Assembly: GCA_026745465.1 (NCBI GenBank)
Contig: JACYXH010000739.1
Coordinates: forward strand, 275,001 to 339,000
Length of the DNA: 64,000 bases
Reading direction: 5' to 3'
Source of the DNA: Lota lota
Lineage: Eukaryota; Chordata; Actinopteri; Gadiformes; Lotidae
In this document: in pieces, positions 10,361 through 21,985 of the stretch
Layout of the letters: the number at the start of each line of letters is the position of its first letter
How positions within the stretch are numbered: the stretch's first letter is position 1
Program-made: the position numbers and the translations under genes
Notes under the pieces: model-generated
Database searches by the model: none
What the model was told of the DNA's origin: nothing
What the model saw: the letters and a program-made list of their open reading frames with translations, nothing else

Positions 10361-10685
10361 GAGCACTCTCATAACGTGTCAGCCAGAAGGTTGCTGGTTC
10401 ATGGTTCCTCCTTGTGTTAAAGTGTACCTGAGCAAGGCAGTAACCCAACGCCCACTCTCTATCTCTCTGTCTCTGACACTCTGAATCTCTCTCTCTGTCG
10501 CTCTGTCGCTTTCTCTCACTCTCTCTCTCTCTCTGTCGCTCTGTCGCTTTCTCTCACTCTCTCTCTCTGTCGCTCTCTTTCTCTCTCTGTGTTGAGTGTG
10601 CAAGTGTGTTACAGTGGTCAAGAGCTTTATGTCGTTGCATCGCTATAAAAGTGCTTTATTAATGCAGTACGTTTAGCATTTATTG
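10361..10685 (+). mobile_element. SINE-like interspersed repeat, interrupted by (CT)n
   Basis: The left part has GAGCACTCTCATAACG, GGTTGCTGGTTC and CCTGAGCAAGGCAGTAACCC. The right part has ACAGTGGTCAAGAGCTTT and CGCTATAAAAGTGCTTTATT. This order (CCTTGAGCAAGGCACTGAACC, then AAAGCGCTTTGAGTGG, then CGCTATATAA) is that of a widespread teleost SINE-type repeat. A CT/CTCTGTCGCT tract, itself holding a two-copy internal duplication, separates the halves at about 10454-10590. The family name is not assigned. Confidence 0.6.
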
Positions 10686-10846
10686 AAGGAGCTCACCTCC
10701 AGCGATGCTACAGCGTCCCGGATATTGCAGGTGTGATTCCAAAATGTCTACCGCCACCCATCAGAGGGTCAGGCAGTTCAATAAAGAGGCACTTGCTCTC
10801 AAACTCATTCACACACACATACATACACACATAAACACAATCTCTT

Positions 10847-10944
<98 letters not shown>

Positions 10945-10957
10945 ACAGACATTTGGA

Positions 10958-10992
<35 letters not shown>

Positions 10993-11265
10993 GCAGACAC
11001 ACAGAGGCAAATACACACACAGACACCTACACAAATAGGCAAACACACAGACAGAGGCTAACACACACTTTAAGACACACAGTCGCATTGGCTTGAATTG
11101 TGTAAGGGGAATTGTTTCCGTGTGTTCCCTTAAGCAAGGCACTGAATCCCCCGTCTACTTCTCCACAGCACATCAGCAGACGCAAACCGCTCTGATGTCG
11201 TTTTCCATGTGCCTTCTTATTGATCGCCAAGGCAACGACCCGCACGGCCTATTGATCTCTTTCGA
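10686..11265. mobile_element. Possible second SINE-like fragment split by microsatellites
   Basis: GGATATTGCAGGTGTGATTCC (21 bp region at 10729-10749) is followed by a (CT)n at 10841-10940 and a (CA)n at 10961-10992. Then comes TTAAGCAAGGCACTGAATCC at about 11131. The last motif is the same SINE word as in the preceding element. The intervening tracts make one element or two hard to decide. Confidence 0.4.
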
Positions 11266-11324
11266 AGCATTTGTGTTGATTTCTTTTATCTAAGTAGGCC
11301 CATATGTTGATTTTTATCCATCAG

Positions 11325-11460
11325 GCTTTTTGTCCGTCTAACTTTCTAACTATAGAACCTATAACTATATATGTCTGTCTTTCTATTCGTCTGTCTACCT
11401 CTATCTGTTTTCTGTGTCTGGTAGTCTATCTTTTGTTAATCTATCTTTATGTCTGACTAA
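11325..11460. repeat. Degenerate TCTG/TCTA tetranucleotide repeat
   Basis: GTCTGTCT, TATCTG, TCTACC words recur with many substitutions. Confidence 0.65.
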
Positions 11461-11467
11461 CTTTGTG

Positions 11468-11522
11468 CAGGGTCCAGAATTAAGTGTTAAACATTTTTAT
11501 TTAGCGTTAATTTCGGGCCCTG
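11468..11522. mobile_element. 55-bp foldback MITE (hAT-like ends)
   Basis: The ends CAGGGTCCAGAATTAA and TTAATTTCGGGCCCTG are inverted repeats with a few mismatches around an ATTTTTATTTA core. CAGGGCCCGAAATTAA-type ends are typical of very short hAT-derived elements in fish. No clear target duplication is seen. Confidence 0.65.
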
Positions 11523-12131
11523 CGTATATCTGTTATATGTCTGTTTGTCTATTAAAGCAGCAATTTATTTTATAACAATCTTTTGTCATATTTGTTCAAA
11601 GACTCTTTACATCCCGACCGCAATCAATAATTAAATGCTCTGACAAAGAATATAAATAAATACACCTGGTCCCTGTCTGTCGCAGGCCTTTAATAAATCC
11701 GTCCTTTCATTTAATTCGGCCCAAATTAAACTATCGGAGGGTTTACCTACATATCTACCTACATACCCATCACTCGTACTTTGCCCGTGCCCTCATAGCG
11801 CATGGCCGAAGTCTACCCACAAGTCCTATTGCTAAAGCTAACGAGCTAGTCACGTGTTTTGAGGGAGTGGCTTTGAGGAGAGGCCTGAAGGGAGAGATAG
11901 GATTCTTTTGGTTAGATACTTACTACTTTCAAAATCCAGCTTACTCTGGCTTGTTTTTCCAAAGTGCCTACCCTGCCTTTCATTGTCTTTGTCTAGCTAT
12001 CGATCCTTATTCTATTTTTCTTCTATTTGTACGAAGACGATGATGATATCACTCACCGTAGCTACATCAGCATTATACTGCGAATCAGCCAATCGGTTCT
12101 TGATGCCATCATCAAGACGTCTGTTTGACGA
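11523..12131. other. Unique non-coding sequence, no gene seen
   Basis: Plain sequence with one short chance open frame. No repeat family recognised. Confidence 0.55.
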
Positions 12132-12159
12132 CCCCCCCCCACCCCCCCCCCCCCCCCCA
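12132..12159. repeat. Poly-C homopolymer with one A
   Basis: About 28 bp of C with a single A at 12141. Confidence 0.95.
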
Positions 12160-12164
12160 AACGT

Positions 12165-12420
12165 AAACTAGTCAGATCCTTTCTCGCCTATCGCCTGTCC
12201 TCTCCGCTCGCCATAAACCACACGTAAACACGCCTTCGCCGCCAGCGACGTTAGTGAGCCTCTGCTAAATGGCAACGGCAGTCACACCTTATATTCGTTT
12301 AAAAAAAAAAGAATCTCGGTCGGTACCGTCGTCCTTGAATACTAATCTCATCACCCAACCGGCGTTCGCTCGGAAACGCAGGAAAACCCGCGGAGGGTGA
12401 AATGAGTACGTCGTTCAGTG
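12165..12420. promoter_or_regulatory. CpG-dense unique patch, candidate regulatory element
   Basis: Unique sequence with dense CpG words (TCGCCTATCGCC, CGCCTTCGCCGCCAGCGACG, CGGTCGGTACCGTCG, AAACCCGCGG). It sits just downstream of a poly-C run. No TATA box or open frame marks it as a promoter. Confidence 0.35.
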
Positions 12421-13045
12421 CTTAAGAGGGGGCCCTGGGGGGCCCATGCGTCTTGCTGCTGTCAGCCCCTGACCTTTGTGTATCCCTGCGTGATTTCTGA
12501 GTTTGTAGAGCGCTTGTATATGTCACACTCCGTCGGCAAAAAGGCCAATTGTCTCCATTGACTGAAGACAGTGGTGGCAGGGTGAATCTCATGAGGGACC
12601 AGAGCTACTGGGGATTTTTCTCTCATTCTTTTTCCAGTAACATGGAGACCGGCCCTTGGGTTATCATTATTGATTTATTTTTTTTATTAGATATGCATCA
12701 CAAAACCATACAATTCTATTCTATTTCCTGGCTTGATATAACAATTCTTTAAAAATAATAAACAATATTCCATGATGTTGGATGTTGAACTGTGACACGA
12801 TCCATCGACAGCGTGCCGATGAGCGCGGCTGTATAATCGCACATTAATCTTTCTTTTCCCTCGTGGTGTGTTCAACTTGGCTCGGTCGAAGGGCGTGATC
12901 TCGACCTTGGTTCATGGGCCCTGCTTCATCACTCATAGCCTCATGAAGTGTGACATTCGCTTTGAGCTCTTTGGACAATCTACATCTCAATCACGGAGAG
13001 GTGGAGGAGCTGTGGGACCACCGCTGGAGGTTTTGTGTTATGGAA
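12421..13045. other. Unique non-coding sequence, no gene seen
   Basis: Mixed composition. The open frame crossing 12868-13248 has no recognisable family. Confidence 0.5.
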
Positions 13046-13140
13046 TAGTGAGGCGACTCGTGGCTAAACCCGCTAGTGCGCTAACCACGAAGGTAAGAAT
13101 ACACAAAGCTTTCTCGCAACCCAGGTTTGATTTGAACATG
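13046..13140 (+). mobile_element. tRNA-like fragment, probable SINE head
   Basis: GTGGCTAAACCCGCTAG resembles a pol III A box with D arm. GCGCTAACCACGA lies where an anticodon arm would be. GGTTTGATTTG about 45 bases later resembles a B box. The stems do not form a functional tRNA. Read as a decayed tRNA-derived SINE head. Confidence 0.35.
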
Positions 13141-13860
13141 ATACATGTATGTCATTTCTGGCCCAAAAATGTATTTGAACTCCATTGGTCCACCAAGAGT
13201 TACAACTCTAACACAACGGACAACTTACTATTTAGCAGTCACTTTTAGCCAACGCAACTTACGGTAACCTTAGATACGGGTGATTCAACAACATTTCGGT
13301 GAGAAACATTTTGCCACTATCGCTGGCTCACGTCTATACTCCGCCACAGAGAACATTCAACATCACTCTAACAAGATCACTTTGCAAAGTAGCGGAACCG
13401 GCTTCAAAAGGGGGTGGAGGAAAAGGTGAGGGGTGGTTAACTGTGTTGCCAGATTAATGTGCGGGAACAAGTTGTCAGATGCCAGGACACTGCTATGCGC
13501 GATGTGACACGCTAGCAACATTTCTTTTCTTTTTTTGCAAGCTGGTGCTAAAACTGTCAAGTGTATATAAATACAGCAGGATGGATCTCTGTGAGAAAAG
13601 ACAACAACACAATGATACTGCTACAGCCGTGGCAGGGCCTGCACAAATTGTTGGTCGTGTTTTTCTTTCACTTTTTTGTTGTTGTATGTTTTATTTTTGG
13701 TCCACTGAACGCCTGGAACAAAATCAATATTTTCATGGCCATTGGACTGTAACTTCCCTTCTCCCTGCTCCTTTGTCTTCGTGGAGACCGAGACTATTGC
13801 TATCGTATAAAAAACATAGGCCCTCCCTCCAGTGGACCGACCTGACATTTGTTGCCATCT
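13141..13860. other. Unique non-coding sequence, no gene seen
   Basis: No supported gene. The open frame starting at 13479 is discussed under rejected items. Confidence 0.5.
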
Positions 13861-15009
13861 CTCTCTCTGTCTCACCGTCCGTCTCCCTCCGTCTCTCCCT
13901 TGCTCCTTTTTTCTTCTTCCAGGAAACAGTTTTGTTCTTTTTTTTTTTCCCCGTCTGGCCTCATGTCATCATCGTTTTTTCACGGGGACGAGGAGGAAGG
14001 CAGCGAAGCAGTGGCATGTCACAGGTTTGTGAACCGCGGACCGACAGAGATGGGGGTGGTGGGGGTGGGGGGGAGGATGATATGATTGAAGTAATGTGCT
14101 GTGGCATACCTCCACACCTCCCTCCCCTGGCTCCATCACACCCCCTCCTCTGACACCTCCGCTACAGCCGTCGCTGAGCCTGGAAGCTCCACTCTGTTTA
14201 TGCACTGGCTCTGTGCGTCGATGCATATACACCGCATGTCCAAATAGTAGTAAAGATGCTAACACACCACACACACAAACATTAATAAACATGCTAACAT
14301 AGGCACGCAACGTACAATCACACGTGCGCAGTAATAAGTAATAGCACGCACCCTAATCACACACACACAGATCCGGAGAGGATTACAGATGCTAACACAC
14401 AACATATGGAGCATGCACACACAGCCGTAGCTGCGGGAAGAAGTTTCAAAATGGCAGGGGGGGTCGGGCTAAGGCAGTCCTATTTGTATTTTTATATTAA
14501 TACATACATTTGCAATTTAACTCAATGTTGATTGCTGCGGTATGGGACAGGCCTACAACCGTTGGCCAGTCCAATCCCTTTTAAGTGAACAGCCTATATG
14601 CAATTGATAAATGGAAAACATTTGAATCCCTGCAATTAAACGCAAAAAAAAGGCTGGTAATCAAATGACTACTCATTTTCTTATCGTGCCACTGCGGGCC
14701 ATTTTCACCTGCGGGCTCTGGAAAATACCCCAAAATGTTTTTTGTATAAGAGACATAGCTAGCTAAAAGCATAAGCAGTGCCATAAACAAGGTTATATTC
14801 AACTTGACCGGTGTTTTGACTGTCTTGTAAAAGTCACTGCGTTCAATTTGCGTCACGTCAATATTGATATCTAATCGAATATTGGCAAATAAGTATAGAT
14901 TATTCAGTAATTATTATTATTATATATAAATCATTTTTTGTTCCTCGTCCATCTCCAGGGGTTACTGCAGCACTCTTACTTCCTGCCGGTATGCAGACAG
15001 CCTATTACA
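13861..15009. other. Pyrimidine and G-rich bits in unique sequence
   Basis: CT-rich at 13861-13920, T-rich at 13935-13952, GGTGGGGG repeats at about 14052-14075, and AT-rich sequence towards the end. CA-rich words appear at 14260-14420. No gene or transposon recognised. Confidence 0.5.
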
Positions 15010-15125
15010 CCTGTTTCCTACCTGCTCCTTAAGTACATTTACTTGATGCTCTTGTCCAAAGCGACTTAAAATAAGTGCAATCAACCATGAAGAAGCAACC
15101 CAAAAAGGGCAAGAATCATGTCTGC
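15010..15125 (-). mobile_element. Teleost interspersed repeat fragment (SINE-type 3' end)
   Basis: GTCCAAAGCGACTTAAAATA followed by AGTGCAATCAACCATGA matches the common teleost pattern of TTTTATCCAAAGCGACTTACAATAAGTGC plus ATTCAACCATGAGGGTAC. Read on the minus strand, it is the AAGTCGCTTTGGA-type SINE 3' end. TACATTTACTTGATGCTCTT upstream continues the match. Identification is by recalled consensus. Confidence 0.6.
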
Positions 15126-15479
15126 ACATAAAATTCATCAAATAACCAACTTTTTGTTGGGGATATTGAAATGATACAGTATGTTTACACAAGGATGAAA
15201 GTTCACAGTTACAAATCTGAGCATTATTTCCGTTTGATAGCATTCTATGGATCTTGTAGTATGCTATACATTTTGCATCATGCTTTGCATTTGGCAGCAG
15301 CTTTATGCTAACCTGCGTCATCCTTTTGACAGAAGCACTGCTCTCTGCATCCACGGCCAGGATAAGAAAATCTCTTTCATACCTTACGACTTTCTTTCAA
15401 ACCTTCAGTGACTTAAGAAATCTGAAGGGATGTGAGTGGGTGCTGGTCTGTGTCACTACGGTCAATTGATGTTTGTGTC

Positions 15480-15598
15480 AGACTCTCTCTATCTCTCTGG
15501 GTCTCTATCTCTCTGTCTCTCCCTCTCTCTGTTTCTCTCTATCTGTGTGTGTGTGTCTGTGTGTGTGTGTGTGTGTGTCTCTCTCTCTCTCTCTCTGA
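15480..15598. repeat. (CT)n and (TG)n microsatellites
   Basis: CT-rich words to about 15543, TG repeats to about 15579, then CT again. Low complexity on both strands. Confidence 0.9.
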
Positions 15599-16477
15599 TA
15601 AAGGTCACGTCTTGTGGGTCATATCACTCACACAAGTCGATATCCTTCATTTGATGAACTACTCAGTATCTTCCATTTTTGTGTTCCCTGGCCAGTCAGT
15701 GAATAAATCTGATGAAGAAACACAATCCAATTGAGCAACATTGATACGTTAATACTTTACCTGGCTCCTTAATTACATAAAGAATTATTGTAACGTGATT
15801 GATTCCCAAAATACCAAATGGATTTTCATTCAACCACCTAGTGTTGCCAGGTGCTCTTAGGGACTTTAGCTTCAATCTTGCTCTGAGATTAACAGCTTGA
15901 TTGGTTTTGGTATTTTGTAGCGTGTATCAAAGCAGTATTGCTAGGTATGGAGTACCTTTTTGGTACCAACCGAAAAATGTTGGCACTAGCACGAGAGACT
16001 ACAGAGAAAGTTAAGTAAACCATGGCGGTTCTATGTATTCTGCATATCAGAAACAATTAATATTACCAGAGCTGCCCGCCATCTCAAATGTTCGACCCTT
16101 TCTGTGTATTGTACAAAAATGTGTGTAACCTTGGTAACCACGTCTATCCAGCCGAACTTCACTTTTTTACAATGTTTGGCGACATTTACATTTCGTTCAA
16201 ATATTTAAGGGGAATCTAAATTAATTCATTTGAAATGTTACATATTTTTTTAATGCAGCATAATATTAAAATAGTGTTAAATATAATTATATTTTCAAAT
16301 CTTCTATGACATTTTTGAGGAAAATCACCGAAACTGGGTTGGAGACAGGGGTATACAAAAAAAGTAAAGTAAAGATAGTTTTCGAGGGACATATATACGT
16401 GCCATAAATGAAGCCTCTTTACAGACATATTGTATAGGTTACATGCTCTGTTACACATCCATCGACTCAGTCACGCT

Positions 16478-16478
<1 letters not shown>
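15599..16478. other. Unique AT-leaning sequence, no gene seen
   Basis: A GTACCTTTTTGGTACC palindrome with CAACCGAAAAA following (about 15952-15978) resembles words from fish hAT repeats, but ends are not visible. Otherwise nothing recognised. Confidence 0.5.

Positions 16479-16559
<81 letters not shown>
16479..16559. repeat. (AC)n microsatellite, 40 units
   Basis: Uninterrupted AC repeats. Potential Z-DNA. Confidence 0.97.
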
Positions 16560-16560
<1 letters not shown>

Positions 16561-16973
16561 TCATGGTTTCTTAACCAGGGTTCTGCTTCTTGCAAAGCAT
16601 CTTATTTCCATTTTACATGCTCATTAAGCAGCTCCATGTGGCTTAAAATGATTCACAGTTGCCTAAATAGGACATTCTTTTGGGTACCCAAGACACACAG
16701 TCGTGCTGTAAACACAGGTGTGTTTGCAATCTTTGTTCAGCACACATCCAACCATCCAATAATTCACACGTACACATGCAAACAGATACTACTGTTAATG
16801 TGAGCATGTACACACACATTATTTCACACACACACACACACACACGCACACAATCACAGGCATGGATACATAATACACACACAAATATGCTGAGACAAGC
16901 AAGTGCATGGATTAGAACTCATCCTACATAGACACAAGCTTATATAAGCAGACCTGCATGCATAGATAAACAG

Positions 16974-17066
<93 letters not shown>

Positions 17067-17230
17067 CATGCCAACACCTGTACCCACAGAAACACACACA
17101 CCAAAACACACATTCGTACACACAAGGTACACTTGCACACATCACACACGCACACACACAAGTCCTCCTGAACACACTTGAACACACATGCTTGTGCAAA
17201 CTCACGCACACATGCACGCACGCACACGCG
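16560..17230. repeat. CA-rich field with a pure (CA)40 block
   Basis: A pure CA block at 16980-17059 is flanked by diverged CA words (ACACATGC, ACACGCAC, CACTTGAACAC) out to about 17230. Shorter CA blocks lie at 16825-16850. The Cys/Val frames on the minus strand are artefacts. Confidence 0.9.
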
Positions 17231-17524
17231 CGCCAGATAGATGGTTGCCTGGAGAGAGAGAGAATGGTTTTCCCTGGATGCTGGTTTTTATGTGGTAAAA
17301 CTCCAGGCGAGCTGTATCTGCCGGGCCCCGGGGACATTTAGGAAGCGGCGACCAAACAATTACCTTTGCACGGGTAGTTATTTTTATTAGGCCTCGGCGA
17401 TCCGAGAAGTTGTATACCGCAGACTTGATTGAAAAGAGGACAGTGAGGAGGAGAAAATAAGGGAGCAGGTCTTGTTTACCTGTTTATAATACAGTCAGGA
17501 GCAATGGGGCGCAGTCCAATTCCT
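17231..17524. other. Unique sequence, no gene seen
   Basis: Short GA block near 17256-17263, otherwise plain unique sequence. Confidence 0.5.
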
Positions 17525-17965
17525 CTGCGATACTGCTACGGCTACTGCAAGAACCTTTATTACCACTATTACAAAGTAGCATAAAGGCAAAGGGCGGCGT
17601 CAATATCCAATTGCAATACTACTACTATTAGTACTATGGCTACTACAAACTTTGATTACAACTAATACTTAGCAGCAGCAGTTTGGCAAAGGAGTGCAAT
17701 ACTATACAACAGCATTACGACTACTCCTGCTACTAATGCTTTAACCCCTTATATACTGTACTTACTACTATTGCTATGACTTTTAGTAGTATTACTAGTA
17801 CTTCTATTATCAAAATTTCATCCAATTACTAATGATATTACTACAAATTAACTTCCATTACTTATATTGATACTGTTGTTGCTAGTGCTACTACTTATCT
17901 CTTCTCCTATAATTACTGCCACTTGTACGACTACTGTAATCTCTTCTTCTACAATATTAGTGCTA
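17525..17965. repeat. Degenerate (ACT)n trinucleotide field
   Basis: TACTACTATTAGTACTA, GCTACTACAA, CTACTCCTGCTACTA and CTATTACAA words dominate about 440 bp with many substitutions. It is an old, decayed trinucleotide repeat with two less repetitive interruptions. Confidence 0.7.
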
Positions 17966-18547
17966 CACATAGCACTCCTTATACAAGGACTAGTGTTGTC
18001 GTCGAATAACACAATTATGAGTCCGAGTCCTCAGTGCTCGACTGCAGGTCTGAGTCTCCAAAATTGAGTCTGAAAATAACACGGCTGTCACAATTCTGAA
18101 TGACGTTAATGCAGGCATCCATTCTATGTCCTGGTAACGCAAAACCTAAGCCACAGGAGTGACTGACACGCTCGTGCCCACGATGTAAATAAATAGAAAG
18201 AAGGGAGCAGTGAACACAAGTAAGGCCCGCTGGAACACAAAAATGTTTGCACTCTCATCTCAGTTGCAATTACGCGTCATTATTTCCACATTACCCTGCC
18301 GTCCATCTGGCTGTGGGGGCTGTCCTGTGGGATGCAAGGCATCCAAGTCCATTGTTAGAATGTACTAGGACTCCGGGAATAACCTCTCCACTTTACTGGG
18401 CAAAGAGTAGAAGAAAGAAGAGATGCAGTACGCACAGAGAGAGATAGAGAGAGTTAAAAGTTAAAAGAGAGATTTTATATTACATTTTATATACATCTGT
18501 ATAGTATTTAATTGTTCTACTTCCTTGGTACTTCATATTTCACTCGT
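17966..18547. other. Unique sequence with weak repeat words
   Basis: GAGTCCGAGTCCTCAG and GTCTGAGTCTCC near 18020-18070 resemble GAGTC-type repeats common in fish, but no boundaries are visible. Short GA repeat at 18437-18453. No gene. Confidence 0.5.
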
Positions 18548-18743
18548 ACACTGTAAAAAGAGTAGTAATTCAATTGTTGAATTACTATGATTGGGATCAC
18601 ACAAATTAATTATGTTTTTTGAAGTCGCATTAACACAATTGCTTTAAGTCAGATGTACTTAATAATTTGTTAATTTTCATATCAACATTTTGCAAGTTAA
18701 ATTATATGTAAAGTCTACCTAAAGTTCCCTGTTTTTTCAATGT
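18548..18743. mobile_element. MITE with ACACTGTAAAAA-type ends
   Basis: Left end ACACTGTAAAAAG and right end CTGTTTTTTCAATGT form an inverted pair with mismatches. The interior has TTGAATTACTA, ACACAAATTAATTATG, ACACAATTGCTTTAAGT and GATGTACTTAATAA. These words occur in the same order in a well-known abundant teleost MITE type. About 196 bp, non-coding. Confidence 0.7.
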
Positions 18744-19135
18744 AATTATTTGCTTTACCCAAAAGTTGCATACTGCTCAATTACAATGTAATTGTATGGT
18801 TTCAGGAAAAGTCATTTTTGTAGACACCATAGTCTGACATTTTGGTTTGTTAAATATAACAAAGATATTGTGTTAACAATTCAAATTTTAAGTTCATCAT
18901 AGACTCAAAAGAAGAATCATAGACTCAAATCATTTTTTTTTTCATTATATAAATGTAGAAAAAACGTATTATTAACTTTACGGTAGCCAACACAGCTTTT
19001 GGACCTACACATTATACATTAAATGCATTAAAAAGGTTATGATTATTCATGTCATTTTATTCATAACATACATAACATTTTTTAACATTTTTGGGGTATT
19101 TTAAATTCAAATTCAACATTGTTATACTTCCTTCC

Positions 19136-19136
<1 letters not shown>
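18744..19136. other. AT-rich unique sequence, no gene seen
   Basis: Contains T-runs and a repeated CATAGACTCAAA word (about 18898-18928). Nothing else recognised. Confidence 0.55.

Positions 19137-19172
<36 letters not shown>
19137..19172. repeat. (GA)n microsatellite
   Basis: About 18 uninterrupted units. Confidence 0.95.
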
Positions 19173-19174
<2 letters not shown>

Positions 19175-21117
19175 CTAAGGCCAAATCAAATTGTTTATGA
19201 ATCCGTTTGATGAGGTTGGTGTTCCCATCGCTGGCGTGGAGAATCTTTCTCCAAGGTTAATGAGGACAAAGGTTCATTCGCTTCTCTCTGGTGATGGTGG
19301 TGGAGGAGGAGGATGAGGAAGAGGGAGAAAGGAGGTGGTGGTGATGTAGGAGGACTCCTTTGGCATTCCACTGTGCCCAACTAATTTGCAAACCCCCGCA
19401 TAGCTCTCTCTTCCCCCCCCCCACCCCCACCCCCACCCCCTCCCCATTTTAATGAAGGGGAAATGGGTTGTGTTGAAGGCCTTGCGCGTACTCACCAAAT
19501 GTGTTGTTGGAATACAAATTGGTCACTAGAGTAAGAAAGACCGAAGGAAATATGATTGAAAGCAATTCCTTTTGGATGCTTCGAAGCCTTCAACGTTTTC
19601 TTGAAGTTGACACATGCATGGTATTTTATTTAATAAACACTTTGTTTTGGTTGGCCTGTGGTTCCGACATGGGGAGTGGAAAGAGTAATAATACACACTG
19701 TGTTTCAGTCATTCTGTAGTACTGACATGTTCAAAAACAATATTTGCCATCAAATTTGGTTCTTTAACTATTTTGGGGCTTTTTGGGGTTGCATGGATAG
19801 AAATGGGAGAGTGTATTTCGTTCTCTATTATTATTTATTTTCCTTTACGTGATTGGCTAATACATTTTGTTCCAATTATATTGTGGGCAGAGGCAGATAA
19901 TATCATTGGATAATCTATATTGTTTATGAATAAAATGGGATACTTTATTTTAATTAACACAAATTTAACATTCTCCATATTGAACTTTATCTCATTGATG
20001 ATATTGTTCAATGTGAGCCGCGTCCAATAAAATAGTTTGGACACTGTTTTACAATAACGTTTTCTTATATAATCATATCGAATCAATTCATATCCATGTA
20101 TTTTTGTACAATTCCAGTCTTAACAGAGCGCTGTATGGCATCACATCGTAAAGATAGATGCATCCCCCCACACAGTGAGGTGTATTGTATTTGTAGCGCT
20201 ACACTGTGGTAAAATACGACTCTTTCTTTGTTATAGTGGTGGAGATGGGTCTTAAATCCCCCCCAGGGGATAATAGGGGGATAGGTTGGACTCAGGTATT
20301 GAACTTTAATCACCCTCATACACACACGCATACACGCAGAAACGCACGCGCACACAAACGCACACTACTCAGATATCCCCCGTTGGACAAAATAATACCA
20401 GTTGATTACATAGTCCTTCATCAAATTGAAGTTGACAGGTGTGAAGTGCATTTGAAAGCATCCACAGGGTAATACATGACCTAATGGCGCCTCGGTCGTA
20501 AACTCTGGGTGTAGTTATGTGCGGTATCGATTATTGATTTGTCATTTTCTCCTCCGCCCATGCGGTAACAACTCGGTGGCGGCCAATATGGTTCTCCCGC
20601 ATCTGGTTGATGCACGAGGAGTTTAGTATGGCGTCTGCGGGTAACGTGAATGTGTTATTCGGAGCGAACCTTGGCAGGAAAATTGTAACCAGACTTTAGG
20701 TCTGTTCTCTGATCGTTTAAAAAAGTATTTATCCTGCTCAAGGAGAGAAGTGAAATGAATGAGGGAAAAAGAAAAAGATTGAATTAATAGTTATATCATG
20801 AATTCTTGTAATGTAATCCCATAAGACTTGAGTTCAGAGGAAACGGCATGGGTATTCCAGTGTAAAGCGGCTTGATTGAATTCAGAACAGGCTTACATCA
20901 GGGATTTGTCTTTTGATGTTTCCGGAATCTCCCCGATCCGGTTTTTGTTAAAGTAATAATTCATATTTAATCAGCAGTGTTTTGCCGTTACCTGCGCTCC
21001 CTTGGCAGACAAATCATTTTCTACTGCAGAAGTCAAAGTAATCTATTTAGGAAAATAATAATTTGAAAGAACACGTTCAAATATTGTCAATTTTCTATTG
21101 ATAATGTATACCGGATA
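19173..21117. other. Unique non-coding sequence, no gene seen
   Basis: Contains a C-rich stretch at about 19413-19445 and short CA words at 20320-20365. The rest is unique and AT-leaning. Open frames are short and unsupported. Confidence 0.5.
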
Positions 21118-21288
21118 TTGTAGGCTAGGGGGTTTCAAGTCCCAGCCAAAGGAAACTTGGTTTGAATACCCAGTGTACACAGTCTATCTAAGCATCCTTG
21201 AGAAGGATGCCTGATCCCTCCCTGCTCCCTAACGACGTATCTGAATTGACTGTAGGGCGCCTTGGATTAAAGCAAAGCTAAATGACTT
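21118..21288 (+). mobile_element. tRNA-derived SINE, copy 1
   Basis: A B-box-like GGTTTGAATACC lies at 21159-21170. Downstream come CATCCTTGAGAAGGATGCC, CCTGCTCCCTAACGACG and then TTGGATTAAAGCAAAGCTAA followed by ATGACT. The last part matches the teleost SINE 3' end TTTGGATAAAAGCGTCTGCT-AAATGACT. A second copy of the same family lies about 700 bp downstream in the same orientation. Confidence 0.75.
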
Positions 21289-21834
21289 AGCTTTGCTCAG
21301 CATGCAGGACACAATACATAAACAAACAAACAAAGGAATGCATAAGAAGATAAAAGACACCAAATAAGTCATATTCCTGTCCTGTCTGTGGTATTTCCTC
21401 TTTGTATTTGGTGCTCTTTTGGCCGTCCCGTGCGACAACAACCAAATATCGGTGACCTTCCCCGTTCGTCTGAAACCACCGCTGAGGTGCTGCGATGAAA
21501 TGTCAGCGGCGGAATACAGAGCAGAGTCACGCCTGCTTTGGCGTGGATATCCACCTCTGAAGAAGATGGAAAAAAGAAAAGTCGAATTAATTAATCTGAC
21601 GATAGGGGCTGCACCTTGATCTCCTCTGCCCCCCTGCTGTTCCCGCCAGTAGGGATTTATATTTTTGTATATATATATTTATATATATATATAGATGTAT
21701 ATCAAAATTGTGTTAATAGTTCACAGGAGGCCGCTCTTTGATCAGATACACACCGTTTTATTACCGTACCAGCCGACCTGGATATTGCAGACAACCTCGT
21801 AGCAAGTTAAATTCCACTTCTTATGCACCAAATA
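21289..21834. other. Unique sequence with a TA block
   Basis: AAAC repeats at about 21319-21334 and a TATATA stretch at about 21660-21695. No gene. Confidence 0.55.
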
Positions 21835-21985
21835 AACTGGGCATTAGTATAGAAAGGTTTTGGGTTTGATTCCCCAATGTCCGCAGCCTAACCTGTAGGC
21901 CTCCTTGAGTAGGAGGCCTCTTACCCCTACCCGCTCCTTAATGACGTGTATCTGAAACTATGGATAAAATCTGTCTGCTAGTGGG
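21835..21985 (+). mobile_element. tRNA-derived SINE, copy 2
   Basis: B-box GGGTTTGATTCCCC at 21862-21875, then GGCCTCCTTGAGTAGGAGGC, CCCGCTCCTTAATGACG and TGGATAAAATCTGTCTGCTA. The order and spacing match copy 1. The 3' end is cut or diverged after 21980. Confidence 0.75.

Noticed and set aside
13046-13140. Functional tRNA gene
   Set aside because: A and B box words are present but the acceptor and other stems do not pair and the B box is degraded. A SINE head is more likely.
13479-14153. Plus-strand frame of 224 codons
   Set aside because: Crosses T-runs, a CT tract and a G-rich run, with no recognisable domain, and other frames overlap it. Treated as chance.
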